This document shows positions 44,796 to 59,268 of a stretch of 64,000 bases of DNA, piece by piece. The notes under the pieces are model-generated. The model was not told the DNA's origin. It searched no databases and worked only from the letters and a program-made list of their open reading frames with translations. Numbering within the stretch: the stretch's first letter is position 1; every line of letters begins with the position of its first letter. A program made the translations under genes and the position numbers. The DNA lies in NCBI RefSeq assembly GCF_024679245.1, contig NC_090173.1, positions 54,892,306-54,956,305 on the forward strand. Direction: 5' to 3'. The DNA comes from Pseudorasbora parva (taxonomy: Eukaryota; Chordata; Actinopteri; Cypriniformes; Gobionidae).

Positions 44796-45995
44796 TAGGG
44801 ATGCACCGATACCATTTTTCCAGAACCGATCCGATCCGATATTAAAAAATGTTGAATATCGGTCGATACCGATACTAAACCGATCCGATACCAATGCAGT
44901 TTTGTCTATGTAGAATTTCTAAGCCTTAGTGTGTAGAATTGAATAAATTAGATTAGTGAATAATACAGCAGCAAAAGTTATAAAATCACGAGTGCACAAT
45001 AATTGTATAAAATCTAAACATTTAGTTGGGAAAAAATAAAGGAAACCACAAAAGTGAATAATTGTAGCTGTAAATCTGGTAAAATATGTTACACAAAATA
45101 TATTCATGAAAAACAAGTAAATATATTTATAGAAATAGGGCCTATATACTAAGAAATTGCATTTATTTTAAATGTATAATGCATATTTTTAATGAGGCAG
45201 CAACATATAGATGCAGAACAAGAAAGGCTATTAATAAGGCTTTCATAGCGCAACAGTAGCATAATACAGAGCGGCACAAAGCGATTATGCACATCCCGTG
45301 CGCAGGATGATGCGCTTGAAGCAACACGGAGTCACATGCTCACAGCCACAGTCATAGACGCTCACAGCGCGCCGCGCTCCGTCCGCATCGAGAAGTTTAA
45401 AACAAGATATAGACGCGTAGTATATCTATGCAGTATTCTTATGAGCCGTTTATTTTAACAGTTTAACATTTCAGTTACTGTGTGTGAAAAACAATATAAT
45501 AACTAGTCCAGTGTTGTGATCTAACTGACATCCGGTAGAAAGTAACACGGTTTACAGCAATAAACGCCAGCAGATAGCCATTTTTTTGAGAAACCATAAC
45601 GTTAGAGCGTTATCTACAGATCAAGCATAATAACAGAAACAATAAATAATCTTGGAAAGTTTCATCGTGTTGAGTGTCGTAACCGAACGCGACAGTTTAA
45701 AGCTGAATGGAGAGTGACTGACAGCCGCAGTGGAGGGATAGCATTGACGTGAACTAATCTGTACTCGCATTAAACGATGGAATGGCTTCAGAACACTTAT
45801 AATATAGTGCACGAATCGTTGATGCTTTATAAGGTTTTTGTGCCTTTTGTGGGGCGCTAGGGCTTAACAGTAACACAGAATATTATGCGCACAGTATCGA
45901 ATTTGGATCGGTCCTGTCTGTCCGATACCCGATCCGGCAAATAATGGCAGATCGGAGCCGATACCGTTCCCGAGTATCGGATCGGTGCATCTCTA
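44796..45995. mobile_element. non-autonomous hAT, 1200 bp, 8-bp TSD GTTCTTCC
   Basis: Ends TAGGGATGCACCGATACC and GGATCGGTGCATCTCTA form a 15-bp TIR with one mismatch. GTTCTTCC is exact on both sides (44788-44795 and 45996-46003). Subterminal ATCCGATCCGATA/TATCGGATCGG repeats are typical of this hAT group. The interior is AT-rich with a CpG-rich middle (45290-45420) and no transposase frame. Confidence 0.96.
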
Positions 45996-46298
45996 GTTCT
46001 TCCACAATATCTTGCTATCTTCCACAATTTTATTGCTGCTGGCTATCGTGATCCGATGAGTCAGTGGGCGTAGCTACTAAACTAGATGTGCTTATTATTC
46101 AGTAGAGGCGTGTTTCGTCGCGCAATGGCGTAAGTATGAAGCACAAGATCGTTTTCTGGGCCTGGTGTCTATAAAAGCTTCTCTTTTACTAACAAGGAAG
46201 GTTTTCAGCTCTGAAACTTACAGGATATTCTTATATTACCATGACCTTTTATATATCAAAAGCTCAAGGGAAAGTTGATTTCTCAATTCATCACCCCT

Positions 46299-47128
46299 TT
46301 ATCATAGCTAATGAAGACAATAAAGAAAGAAAGCCAAAATAGACTTTGGTCTGCAAGCGCACAATGTGCCCATGAATTCTTCAGCACGCGTGCGATGGCA
46401 GAGGAAGAGGCATATGGACAGTGCTCTCTCCGATCATTGTGTTTATCTGAGCTGTGGGAGAGTGAATTTAATTAAAGAAGGATTGTGGGAAGAGTGAAAC
46501 CAACATAAACAGCAGCAAAGCCACACCTTGTGTAACAACAAGCATCTAAAGATCTCATTTCCAGGAGGAAAAGAAAAGACCCACGGACCAGAGATTGTTC
46601 TCAGTGTGTGAGAAGATAACACAGCAGAGTGCAGAATCACAGTGTCACATCTCTGAAATGTGCAAAAACACTACAGCTTAAACATAAGTGTCTGACTTCA
46701 AAACATATGCTGCATGAACTTGTGATAATGTTTGTTAGACGTTTGCTCCAGGGGTTTGTCTATCAATGCAGCGCTGTTACCGAAACCTGTTGACTTGTTT
46801 TCCTTCCTACATTCTACAGCACATTAGCATCTACTGTACCATCTCAGTCAGTATCCTAACCTCATAAACCACACATTCTTCATAAGCCGCAACTCTTCGT
46901 GTCAGAATAAACCTTAATAATAGTGCTGTACGAATAAATCTAAATCGAAAGGTTAGGAGGGCGGAGCCAGGCTAGTCTTTGCCGACCTCTTGTGGAAAAA
47001 TAATAATATTATATGATATTTCATGACTCTGGCCTTATAGCTCTCTCTGGAGCGGATGAGCTGTTCTGTTAGGTCAAAAAGCCAGATTTTCTTCAGTATG
47101 CATTCATATACACATTAAATATATATGT
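46299..47128. other. unassigned; short repeat at 47030-47128
   Basis: 46340-46640 looks like unique DNA (AATTTAATTAAAGAAGGATTG at 46465). 47035-47128 matches the 34.7-kb repeat. No coding signal. Confidence 0.35.
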
Positions 47129-47890
47129 TAGGGATGCAACAATACAGTTAATCCACGGTTCAATACACACCTTGGTTTTTAACCACGGTTTTTCGGTTCG
47201 GTTTCCTTTCGTTTTTTTGTTGCTATTCTATTCTTAGGCAAAAGTAACAGAAAAAGGTTACGGAGAAAATGTTTTTATTGCAATACTCTTTCTTTATTTC
47301 ACTTAAAAGACTTGAAAACCCCTTACTTAAACTTAAAACTTTACTTAAAAAAACCCTTGTACACATTCCCAGCGTATTGTATAATATAAAATAAATATAC
47401 ATAAAGATTTACAGTGGCAGCTCAGAGATGTACAGTAGCATTTAAGTATGAATTCGAAAGAATAAATGTAGGCTAAAATTAAAACTACATATCCTTCAGT
47501 ATACAACATTGATTAAAAGCTACTGTACTAGAGGTGTTTTGTTTTGTTTTTTATTAAAATCATTTTAGAGGTGAACTCTCCCTTTAAGGACAGCGTGTTC
47601 AGTAGGCTGCTGCTGTCAATTGAAGACCTGCTCACATCTCATATATACACGCACACGATTTTAATTTCACTTTAGACATAACCTACTGTGTTTATTTGAC
47701 AGTATGAGTGCAGTAAGACTGTCCAGTAATCATGTGTTTGACAGACATTTAGTGCGCACGCTCAATGCAAAACAGGGCACAGCACGCAAATTAAATGTTT
47801 AACCGGCAAGGCTTTAAAACGCGGCTAAACACCACGTAGCTTTAGTGCATATGATTGGATATTTGCTCATATCGGCGCGTATCGGCGTGC
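47129..47890. mobile_element. hAT element left part (TAGGGATGCAACAATAC)
   Basis: Starts TAGGGATGCAACAATACAGT with ACCACGGTTTTTCGGTTCGG inside, the end style of a teleost hAT group. The expected inverse end is absent; the sequence runs into a GATCGG-less CATATCGGCGTGCAT stretch and an AT array at 47891. Truncated and non-coding. Confidence 0.55.
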
Positions 47891-47914
47891 ATATATATAT
47901 ATATATATATATAT
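47891..47914. repeat. (AT)n microsatellite
   Basis: Short pure AT array. Confidence 0.95.
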
Positions 47915-48171
47915 ACATTTTGTGCATTCCATTCATTTCTAAGGGGGTCAAATTGAATAGAAGGATTTGTAACTTTTTTTAAATTTCAAACACACGACTC
48001 CTGAATCCAGTCAATTTTTGGTGACAAATGTCCTAGTGTCTTGGACCACTTCAATGAACAATAACAAAAAAAATTAATTAAAAATGAGCTTCAGGTCAAA
48101 ATGGAAGGATACCACCATGCCAGTAGCAGAATGTCATCTTTGTCTTCCTTTTATCTGTCTTAGCAGCAATT

Positions 48172-48176
<5 letters not shown>

Positions 48177-48237
<61 letters not shown>
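48177..48237. repeat. (TA)n array, left flank of the CAGGG element
   Basis: Pure AT repeat ending exactly where the CAGGGT element begins. A similar array resumes at 50998. Confidence 0.97.
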
Positions 48238-48240
<3 letters not shown>

Positions 48241-48460
48241 GGTATCTGCAGGTTTTACCAAGTCAAATTTAAGACTTTTTAAGACCTTTTTAAGACCATT
48301 ATGAATAAAATTTAAGACCTATATTGCGCAATAAAAAAAAACATGCATAAGAAATCCAGAATCACTCAATTACCTAAACTTATATTATTTAATTTATTTT
48401 AAATTGAACAAAGTATTAGTGAACTTATTATTCATAGCTCAATCCCACCAGGATTAGCAT

Positions 48461-48478
48461 ATATATATATATATATAT
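48461..48478. repeat. (AT)n, left half of an array split by a hAT
   Basis: Pure AT run ending at the hAT start; the right half is 49531-49620. Confidence 0.95.
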
Positions 48479-49636
<1,158 letters not shown>

Positions 49637-50007
49637 ATTTTTTTTTATTTTTTTTTGTGGTGGTCACTTTCATACATTTTTATTTTTTCATAATTAGGAT
49701 GCAACATTAACCATATTATTATGTTAGATGCACAATGATCACACATGGCAATAAAACTAACAAAATGCATGAATCTTGTTTGGTAGGCATATTAGAAAAA
49801 CAAAGGCTGTTCCAGTAGTGCACTATCTATCTTTAATAACACGATCGCTTGGGGTGGGAAATATGACCAACCAGAGCAATAAGCAATTGCTTAATATAAG
49901 TAAAACGTTATCAAGTACGTAATCAAGTAATCGGTCAGTAATAAAATATATACTTATAAACAAATGACAATAGGAAAAATAAATACAACATAAAGATGCA
50001 TACAAAG

Positions 50008-50218
50008 AGGAACACTCCACTGTTTTTAGAAATAGGGCTTATTCAACTTCTTTTGGATAAACCCCATTTAGATATGTCGGCAAATGCATTTGTCTCAGTG
50101 CATGCATTGTTTTAGTTTGGCAGGGTCGCCGCTAGCTTAGCTTAAAATGCATTTCCCCACATATCTAAATGTAGCAAAGTAGAATAAGCCCGATTTCTAA
50201 AACATTTGGAGTGTTCCT
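50008..50218. mobile_element. MITE with AGGAACACTCC ends
   Basis: Left AGGAACACTCCACTGTTTTT then AGAAATAGGGCTTATTC; right GAATAAGCCCGATTTCTAAA then GGAGTGTTCCT followed by TTAA (50219-50222). The left TTAA has decayed to AAAG. 211 bp, non-coding, inside the CAGGGT element. A widespread cyprinid family. Confidence 0.82.
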
Positions 50219-50994
50219 TTAAGTGTAAGTGCTGTTTCCCCGTTTGTGTTGTTGTTAAGCTATATTAGTTTGCTTTCACTTTGAGAGCTTTAATGCCCAG
50301 ATCCAGTACTTACTGACAGTTCCCACACTTTTTAACTCAAATCAGGATATAGACATATGCATAATGTGTACATTTGATCGTTCAAGAGTAACGTTAGGCT
50401 AATGAGCCTAAAAATAACACATTCAATACACTCGCGCGAGCGCTGACAGGCAGCAAACACATAACGTTACAGTCTGACATCGGAGTTCGGCGTTTGCATC
50501 ACTGTTATTAACTCTATTTAGTGCAATCGGGTATATTATACTTTTATTTGGTCATTACGCAAGATGGTGAGAAAGATTCGCCTTCGCGTTCACGATCGCG
50601 GAACTGCAAGAACCGTCAGACTCAGCTGAAGAATAAAATCCGTTCTATGCGTCTGTGAGGTACGATCAGAAAGAGGCTCGTGCCAGTAACACGAAAGCTG
50701 ATTGGCTGCAATACACGTGGCATGTTTGCCTAATTTGTAGTTGTAATAGAGCGAACAATAGTTGGTCTAGCGAAAGAAAGAACTACAAACACCACGGAAC
50801 AAACACACACACACGTGCGCGCGAGCTGCGGGACGTGAGAGCGTTTCAACATGGACGTAGGAAAATTAAGACCTGTTTAACATGATTTAAGACCTAGAAC
50901 GCAATGCTTCCGCGAATTTAAGACTTTTTAAGGCCTTATATTTTGATTCTGAAATTTAATACTTTTTAAGACTTTTTAAGACTCCGCGGGGACC

Positions 50995-50997
<3 letters not shown>

Positions 50998-51042
<45 letters not shown>
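50998..51042. repeat. (TA)n then (CA)n, right flank of the CAGGG element
   Basis: AT repeat to 51032, then a few CA units. Confidence 0.95.
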
Positions 51043-51043
<1 letters not shown>

Positions 51044-52323
51044 GCAATTTGGTATTATAATTCAAACCCACGCCAAATAATTCAGCCCAATTTAAAAATT
51101 AAGGAAACATGAGATGCCGACCGCACTACATTTTGGCCAAAACAATCCTGAAAAACAGAATAATGTTGCGTAATATTATCTTTTAGAACAGCTTTTGTGT
51201 CTGAATCAGGCCTATGATTCCTCAAAATATTAAAAACTCATAAATGCCACAGAGGATCAATCACGGTCATATTGATTGAAGTCTAATAATACAGGCAACT
51301 TGTGACATAATGGTACCTAATATTAATTTTGTGATTCATTGGAGAGGTATTCTAAGTGGATTAAAAAACAACAAATCAGAAAAACAGAATTTACTCCACC
51401 CCACTGAGTCACAGTCATGCGCGAAACGTAAAGTCATCTATACAACATCTCTAGTCCAAACAGGATTGACATCAGTGAGCCTGGTATCATCTGAATCAGT
51501 GGAAGTTCACATCAGTCATTAAGCACAAGACTGCCGCTCTAATCTGGCAGATCTGCAGCTGGATAAAGACATGCCGGGATAGGGATCTACTGACGAGTTC
51601 ACACTCCATTAAGACAGCTTTAGGGCTCAGAGCCGCTCGTATCTGCCTCTGAGCAGATCACAGCAACCTATCCAGCCTTCAGCAGGACACAGCATCTACA
51701 ATGTGTCTTAGTCATGACATGGCAAGTTTACAACCACATGTGATTTTTCTGTCATAGAAATACACAAGAGGACAAAAAGCCCAAATATGGCCCAACCCGG
51801 CTAACAGGTTTTTGTTATAAGAAGGTTCTGCAAATATTCAGTGTTGCTTCTGTTTTTTGTTTTTTTTACGTTAGAACATTATTTACAGGTTAGTTTGATG
51901 TTTCTGAAACATTCTCTTAATTATTGGTTTTCAATTCCAAAAGTAAGTAAAACTACAGAAAAAGCAGTTGTTTACACTTGACCGTTAAAAGAGGCGTGTT
52001 GATCTGCTTTTTCAATGCAGAAATGTTTTTTTATTGCTGTAAAAAAGTAACTAAACAAAAGTCAAGGGTCAAGAGGCCAACCAAAGCAAACTCTGATCCC
52101 AATAATGGTGACCTCAAACTAAACATTTTCAACCAAACATCAACATCTGGATGGAAATGGAAGCTGATATATGTGTAGCGGTTATGATTATGTGGTTGTC
52201 ACGGCTGTCACATGACACAGGGCGGCTGTAGGGATGCTCACGGCTGGAGGGGAGAGGAGACTTCAATTAATATGTTCACACTGCCAGATCCCAACCGGGG
52301 GTTCAACTGTCTCCCAGCAGAGA

Positions 52324-52328
<5 letters not shown>
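51043..52328. other. unassigned, possibly single-copy sequence
   Basis: 51500-51700 has balanced composition (CTGCCGCTCTAATCTGGCAG, CTCAGAGCCGCTCGTATCTG) and may be unique. No recognised repeat family or coding signal. Confidence 0.35.
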
Positions 52329-53379
<1,051 letters not shown>

Positions 53380-54260
53380 GCATTTCATAGCTTTTCTCTT
53401 GGTTGCGCTGCTTCCAAGCGGGTAATCTAGCACTCGGAAAGCGTTCCACCCATAGGGGCGGCCATTGCTAACCAAGCCATCACCTGCTGTTAGCATCCCA
53501 TTGACTCCCATTCATTTTTGAGTCACTTTGACAGTGAATAACTTTACATCTGAGGCGTTTAAAGACTCCATTTGTCCATTGTTTATTTCTAAAGAAACAC
53601 GACAATGCATAAAAGGCTCCGTTACCTTGTATCTTACACTATCGCCCCGCAGAAGCTGTTTTTGTAAAAATAGGCTAACGATTGCGTCATAACCAACGCG
53701 ACTCTGTCGCACAGTTGAGAAATTACCGTATAGACCTGAGGAGACGCTCGCAGGCAATCTTTTACTGTCTATGAGACAGTCGGGGGGACGTGGAGACATA
53801 AAGTCTGATGACCTACAGCTGTCAGACAGGAGGCTCACGTCACATCTACGTCGTCAAGCTCAGTCTGAGCCTGCGCAGTTCGCTCAGCCATCAGGAAGTG
53901 AGTGCTCCTTTACTGACATCAAATTCCGCCGTTGAAGTCAATGGGAACGCTCTGTCCATTTCTTTTACTGTCTATGGCTGCTTCCAGTAGTGTTTGTTTA
54001 TGTTACGGAGCTTTCATCCAATCATATTTCAGGCATCATGTGTTGCTGGGGTCAAAGAAATCTGCCTTGAGGCCTTCAGAATCAATATTGCTGGCGCCTC
54101 TAGCTGAAAATGAATGGGAAAGATACTGTGCGCTTTACCAATCAGATAATCACTCGGATTTAAACAGCCAATCAGATTTTGAGTTGCCATCTCGCAGACG
54201 GTCTGCATTTTCACATGCTTTGATTGTGGTCAGAGAGCGTAGTATAACTAGTACCCTAGT
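53380..54260. repeat. cyprinid DNA-repeat pieces (CCCATTCATTTTTGAGTCAC)
   Basis: Blocks ATTGACTCCCATTCATTTTT then GAGTCACTTTGACAGTGAAT are a dispersed sequence I recognise. CTTTTACTGTCTATG occurs at 53760 and 53963. 54015-54240 looks like a second repeat (CCAATCAxATTT motifs). Ends are not established. The 108-residue minus frame at 53512-53838 and the overlapping plus frames have no domain and are read-through. Confidence 0.5.
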
Positions 54261-55688
54261 CAGAAAACATCTGTAGATTTAATAGCGTTTTTTTCTTCTT
54301 CCAAACCCCAATAGCTGAGAGAGGAGAATAATACAATGCCATTGTCAAAATTCTCGCATACATCCTCTTCAGGTTAATGCACAGTCACGGGACACTAGTC
54401 GATCTGTCCCGGCTAAAAGCAGAACTGACTGTAATGAATGACATGATGATGTTTTGTGTACAAATAATCAGTAGTCTATTTTGCTGAATAGGCTATAATG
54501 CATTTTACTTAAAAAAGAAATGTAAAGCCTTCAGTCAATCGGACTAATCCGGCCCACGTTTGTTTCCGTGATGAATGTGACTGATTTATTTTTTTCTTGA
54601 AAATTTATGATCGACATATTTGTTTTTATTATTATTTTAGTTATTATTATAATATTTTCAACATTTTCATACTGTTAAAATCATGGGGTTGTGGGTTTAA
54701 TTCATTTTTAATTTAAAAAAAACAAAACAAAAAACAACCTTTGTGTTATGTTTGAACCTCATCTGAAATTTATTTGTCATACTTTTTATTGTTCAAAACA
54801 GTTGGTAAGATTTTTCAAGAAGCTTTCCGTGGTTGGAGAACTCAAAAGTTAGCCTATTACAAAAATACACGGAAAACCCGGAGTGGATGGATGCTTCTGT
54901 TAGATATGACATGTTTGGCTGCAGTGAAAGGAGAATTGTTGAATTATGTGAAGTGGTTTTCCTGCTTTAAAAAAGGAATTCATTCTCTCTTCATGAGAGA
55001 CACAGCGCCCTGTTATACTGCGTTTCTGTATAATATTGATGGTTTCTATAGCCGTGGAGTCATGATGATTTTATTAAGAGGTGGATTAATTAAGGGCCTA
55101 GGTGTGAAATGCACGGACCGCCACTGTTGTTATGTGTGATTTTCAGTATTTTGCGCAACTGTGATATTTTGTTGAAGTATTTGGATCTTTGGACTCTATG
55201 GGTCAGTTTACTTTAACTAAACAAATGAACTTATAACTTTAACAAAAGGAATGTTTCTGAAGTAAAATTTGTAATTTTGCTATTTGAGCAAGGAAATAGC
55301 ACATGGAACAAATGTAAATGTAAATCTAGCAGTGCTTAGGCATTAATAAAGTGGTTTAGTAATGACACTTTCAGATTATAATGCAAACAAGTAAAATAAT
55401 CATTATACAAAATATCATAATCTCTCCCTTAATATTGTAAAGAGAGTGCACCAATGCTCTGACATGTACAGAAGTGCTTTAACGGTATATAACTGTAATT
55501 ATACATAAAAATGACAAATTATCCACAGTAATGCATATGCTGATAGCCCACATTATTCAAATGCTAATTGAATACACTTTATTTTATTACGTGCCAAAGA
55601 AAAAAAAGAAAAAACATGCTGGGAGAAATATAGGTCCACAAGAAGGTCCAAAAATAAAGAACAAGTTTTTCTGATGTTTAAAAGGCCA
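54261..55688. other. unassigned sequence; 121-residue frame without domain
   Basis: The longest frame (54774-55139, plus) starts MSYFLLFKTVGKIFQEAFRG, has no recognised motif or membrane pattern and no splice context. I treat it as chance. The rest is AT-rich. Confidence 0.4.
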
Positions 55689-55689
55689 G

Positions 55690-55722
<33 letters not shown>
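55689..55722. repeat. (GT)n microsatellite
   Basis: Short GT array with one CG interruption. Confidence 0.97.
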
Positions 55723-55723
<1 letters not shown>

Positions 55724-55936
55724 GAATAAGAAGAGCTGATGCTTGCGATTCTTACTTTAGAGCCTCATTAATCACCCTGCCAATGAACTTGAGCATGAGA
55801 AGGAAACATATGCAGAACCAACTTACACCAGCACATTTTCACCTGTTCTGCATGTATTCTTCAAAAAAAGTCTGGGGTGGTTGATAAAGCCAAAGCATGT
55901 GTATATAACAATATAAATGTTTTTCCTGAACATTTA

Positions 55937-56140
55937 ACAGAGAAATTGTTTATATATTAAATAATAATTAGACAATCCAATCTGCCTCATATTCACCATT
56001 TCAAACATATTCTCAAAACTATCATTTTCAACATCTTCAAAATCAATAGTTTGATCACTGACAGCTTCTTCACCAGATCCATCATCAGGTGAGAGTGACA
56101 CTAATATCTGATTGACTTCGGCAGTAAATCTCTGAGCCAT
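55937..56140 (-). pseudogene. possible piggyBac-like transposase N-terminus fragment
   Basis: A 68-residue minus frame beginning MAQRFTAEVNQILVSL then an acidic stretch (DDGSGEEAVSDQTIDFEDVE, residues about 19-39). PiggyBac-type transposases start with a basic/aromatic RxFTxEEAL motif followed by an Asp/Glu/Ser-rich region, which this resembles. The frame loses meaning after about residue 50 and no catalytic part follows. Upstream on the minus strand at 56330 is GGGTCTTTAGTGACCCATGA, which may be the element's end. A tentative call. Confidence 0.35.
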
Positions 56141-56356
56141 TTCAAGTTTTGCTGATGATTCTTCCTATTCTTTTGTTTTCTGCCTGCGGTGAATATGAGT
56201 GAAACATCACTCCATCAGTGTATCAGACATTGCCATCTTGAGGAATAAAGGTGGATTTAACTTATTGGTTTATCAGAGATTAAATTATTGTTGTGCAGAA
56301 AAAAAACAACATACTATTACACATCATGGGTCACTAAAGACCCTATTTAAAAATAA

Positions 56357-56362
<6 letters not shown>

Positions 56363-56439
<77 letters not shown>
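56363..56439. repeat. (AT)n microsatellite
   Basis: Pure AT repeat of about 77 bp. Confidence 0.97.
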
Positions 56440-56444
<5 letters not shown>

Positions 56445-56664
56445 TAGACATGTGCCGGTTTTCGATAATACGATTTATCACGATAATGAATATGCACAAT
56501 ATTGTTATCGTGGGCACTTTAAAATGTCGTAAAAAAATTATTTATTAACAATTTATAATTTTTTTATAATGCACTCAAGAATACTTTACCCATGAACCGT
56601 ATAAATGCTCAACACCGCTGTATTCTGCGTCAAAGGGACACGCGCTCAGGTGTAAATGAGAAGC
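56445..56664. mobile_element. hAT-like element left part, split by the 56673 hAT
   Basis: Starts TAGACATGTGCCGGTTTTCGA then AATACGATTTATCACGATAA, the end style of a teleost hAT. It continues on the other side of the next element (58073 onward, GAGTGAAGGAGACGCGCTAC). The matching right end is not found, so it is truncated. Confidence 0.6.
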
Positions 56665-56672
56665 ACATGAAC

Positions 56673-58064
56673 TAAAGCCCTGCATTTATGCCCGAGCCCG
56701 ACGGGCCCCGACTTTTTTACCCCCCTAGGGCCGGGCTTCGGGCCAATTTTCACGTCATACCTAAAACGCGGGCCGGGCTTCGGGGCTTTTTTAGGCTTCT
56801 CCTTCTTTTTATATTTATTTTATTAATTAAAAGGAACAATGAGATGTTCTGCGCTGGTGAACACGAGACCATAATAGCTAACGCGACTGTCAAGATGGCT
56901 CGCACAGTGTTCAGAGCATGTTCAGAGTCCGTGCCAGCAGCAGCAGTGCGCGTTGCTAGAGTTAAGGCCGGAGACACACTGCAAGCGTGGTGTGAGCGTG
57001 GCGTTTCTGTTGCGTGTCATCCGCGGGGCGTCTGCTGCTATTAATGAACAGGGCTATCAATGTAGTCCGATCCCTAAACAAACCAATTCAGAAGGATGAA
57101 AGCATTTCAGACGAAACCGGACAAATGTAAATGTAGCCTATCTGGTTGTTTAAACCACATGTATACATTTTACTCCTGGCAAACGGTTAAAAAATAAACG
57201 CGTGAGAGTGTGTTATGGGCTATATGTTGTAGTCAGATAGATATGATGGCGCTGCACGCATCGCCGCAAATGACTAATGCAAGCCAACGCAAATGGCCGT
57301 AAATGAAACTTAAAATAAGTCTTCGATGCTCAAAAACACAATCATCTTCAATAAAAATGAATGAGACTTATGATCTTACCAGTGCGGGCTTTCTTATGTG
57401 GTCTTTGAATTTGAAATAAGCTGCTGAATAAAATGCATCTAATCTTTTGCTTCCGTTGCTGTAAACCCCGTTAAATGAGCATATACCACGGGAATTGAAG
57501 ATCGGATTTATATTCATTTTGCGTAGGTGTAAGGTAGGCTATAAGAAAACCTGCATGTTCTTTTTTTTATTATTTGTTTTTAGATTGTTTAGCTCCGTTT
57601 GCGTCAAAAATGCCTTTTAGGCTACTGTTGGTAATAGTTGGCGAAAGTAACTAACATTGTGATGCTTGAAGTGTTTTATATTTATGGATTTTATTATAGG
57701 CAAGACAAGTCAAGAGTTGATTTGAAAGACTAAATTGATTTAATATGTGGTTAACTCACTGTCGGCCGCTGGCCGCTTGGTCGTCACTTAAAAAAAATTA
57801 AAACTATAATTTAACAAACAAAAAAATGCTCTAAACATTTTTCTAAATTAACTCAATAAAGAAACGAAACGAAATATAACTACTTTGACATTAAAAACAA
57901 AACAGAACTATTTTAATTGCTTAAAAAAAACAAAAAAAAACGGGCTCCAGTCGGACTCGGGCCGAGAATTTTGATAAGCTGTCGGACACGGGCCGGGCTA
58001 GGGCCTCAGCGTCTCGGGCCAGGGCCGGGCTAGGGCCTAGATTTGAGGCCCGTGCAGGGCTCTA
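56673..58064. mobile_element. GC-rich-ended hAT, 1392 bp, 8-bp TSD ACATGAAC
   Basis: Left end TAAAGCCCTGCATTTATGCC and right end GGCCCGTGCAGGGCTCTA form an imperfect TIR. Subterminal GGGCCGGGCTxGGG repeats occur at both ends, on opposite strands. ACATGAAC is exact on both sides (56665-56672 and 58065-58072). The ends are far richer in GC than the rest of the window. Interior frames (56688-57044 and its complement) have no domain. Inserted in the 56445 element. Confidence 0.95.
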
Positions 58065-58072
58065 ACATGAAC

Positions 58073-58935
58073 GAGTGAAGGAGACGCGCTACTGAAGTGC
58101 CGCTCAGTGACAGCAGAGGGCGCTGATGAACTGCAGAATGCAGCGTTTACCACAGAAACCCCGCAAACAAAACAAACCGCGTGTAGTTTTTAAAATATCC
58201 ATTCGTTTTTTGTAATCTCAATGTTGTTCATCACAGCACCAATTACTTAATACTTAAAGACTTATTAGGCTATTTATTTTTAAACTTAAACATTTTTATG
58301 TTTTAATCTGGACTACAACATGCCCTAATAATTAGAACTGTTCTAATTATTTGTTATTGTTCAGTATAACTTTGAGACATACGATTTTATTAGTTAACAT
58401 GTTAATTCATTATTACCAAACTGACAATGAAAAACACTTATAAAGAATTAATCATTCTATGTTAATTTCTTAGTTACTGTTTAATAACATTAAAATCAAA
58501 ATAACTTTAATGGACCTAAGATATATAAGATATATATTTGTTATTTATTTATTTTTATTTTATTTTTTTAATCAATAGATTGTTTATAATAAATAGATTT
58601 AGGAATACTAAGAAAGTTGATGCCTAACCTTAAAAAAATAAAGATGAGGTATGTGTTTAAGTCAAAGTTACAAAAAATCTAAACAAAAATGTCTTGGGCA
58701 AAAAAGTCATCCAAAGATTGTAATATATTTTAGCTTTACATGAGAAAGGAAGATATTGTGAAAGAAGGGATTATAAAATATGATTACTAATAATAATAAT
58801 GATTGGAATAATGTGATTCAGAGTTCATGTTGTTCTTCGCTCTATCATTTCCATTAGCAGACAGTAGTGCCGTCAGCAAAGGTCACATCATGACATCATT
58901 ACGAGCTCTGTGCCGATAGATGACTACTGTGTTGA
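58073..58935. other. continuation of the 56445 element, then unassigned
   Basis: 58073-58190 appears to be the interrupted interior of the 56445 element (a CpG-rich stretch with GCAGAGGGCGCTGATGAACT). The rest is AT-rich without recognised family. Confidence 0.4.
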
Positions 58936-58938
58936 CGT

Positions 58939-59009
<71 letters not shown>
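58936..59009. repeat. (GT)n microsatellite
   Basis: GT repeat, left neighbour of the copy 2 unit. Confidence 0.98.
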
Positions 59010-59012
<3 letters not shown>

Positions 59013-59024
59013 TGTGTGTGCATG

Positions 59025-59200
59025 TGACATATCAGGACACAAATGTGTATAATGACATGGGTATGACAGGTATTACAAGGAGAGTGTGACTTATGAAGAC
59101 GCTACCCCATGTCCCCATTTTTCAAAATGCTATTAAATCATACAGAATTAGTTGTTTTGAGAAAGTGAAAATACGCAGTTTCCTGTGGTGGAACAAACCA
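59025..59200. repeat. short repeat between two GT arrays, copy 2
   Basis: ATATCAGGACACAAATGTGT, GGTATTACAAGGAG, TTGAGAAAGTGAAAATACGC and AGTTTCCTGTGGTGG match 52525-52700 in order. Flanked by GT arrays at 58936 and 59201. It is shorter than copy 1 because the right part is lost. Confidence 0.7.
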
Positions 59201-59268
59201 GTGTGTGTGTGCGTGTGTGTCTGTGTGTATGTGCGTGCGTGTGTGTGTTTGTGTGTGTGTGTGTGTGC
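59201..59268. repeat. imperfect (GT)n microsatellite
   Basis: GT repeat with GCGT and TATG interruptions. Confidence 0.95.

Larger units (their letters stand above)
43971..46298. mobile_element. TTAA element, copy 2 of the GGGTCCATGAACTGG family, split by a hAT
   Basis: TTAA (43967-43970) then AGGTGCGATGAACTGG; right end CAATTCATCACCCCT followed by TTAT, one base off TTAA. Homologous to 6884-7589. It contains a CA array (44397-44455) and a 1200-bp hAT (44796-45995). Without the hAT and its duplication, the element is about 1120 bp, so copy 1 is the shorter of the two. Non-coding. Confidence 0.82.

Noticed and set aside
53512..53838. 108-residue minus-strand frame
   Set aside because: Lies in a dispersed repeat block with no recognisable motif.
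54774..55139. 121-residue plus-strand frame
   Set aside because: No domain, no signal or membrane pattern, no splice or promoter context; a frame of this length is expected by chance in 64 kb.
56688..57044. 118-residue frame in GC-rich DNA
   Set aside because: Begins in the inverted end of a hAT; a complementary frame covers the same bases; no domain.
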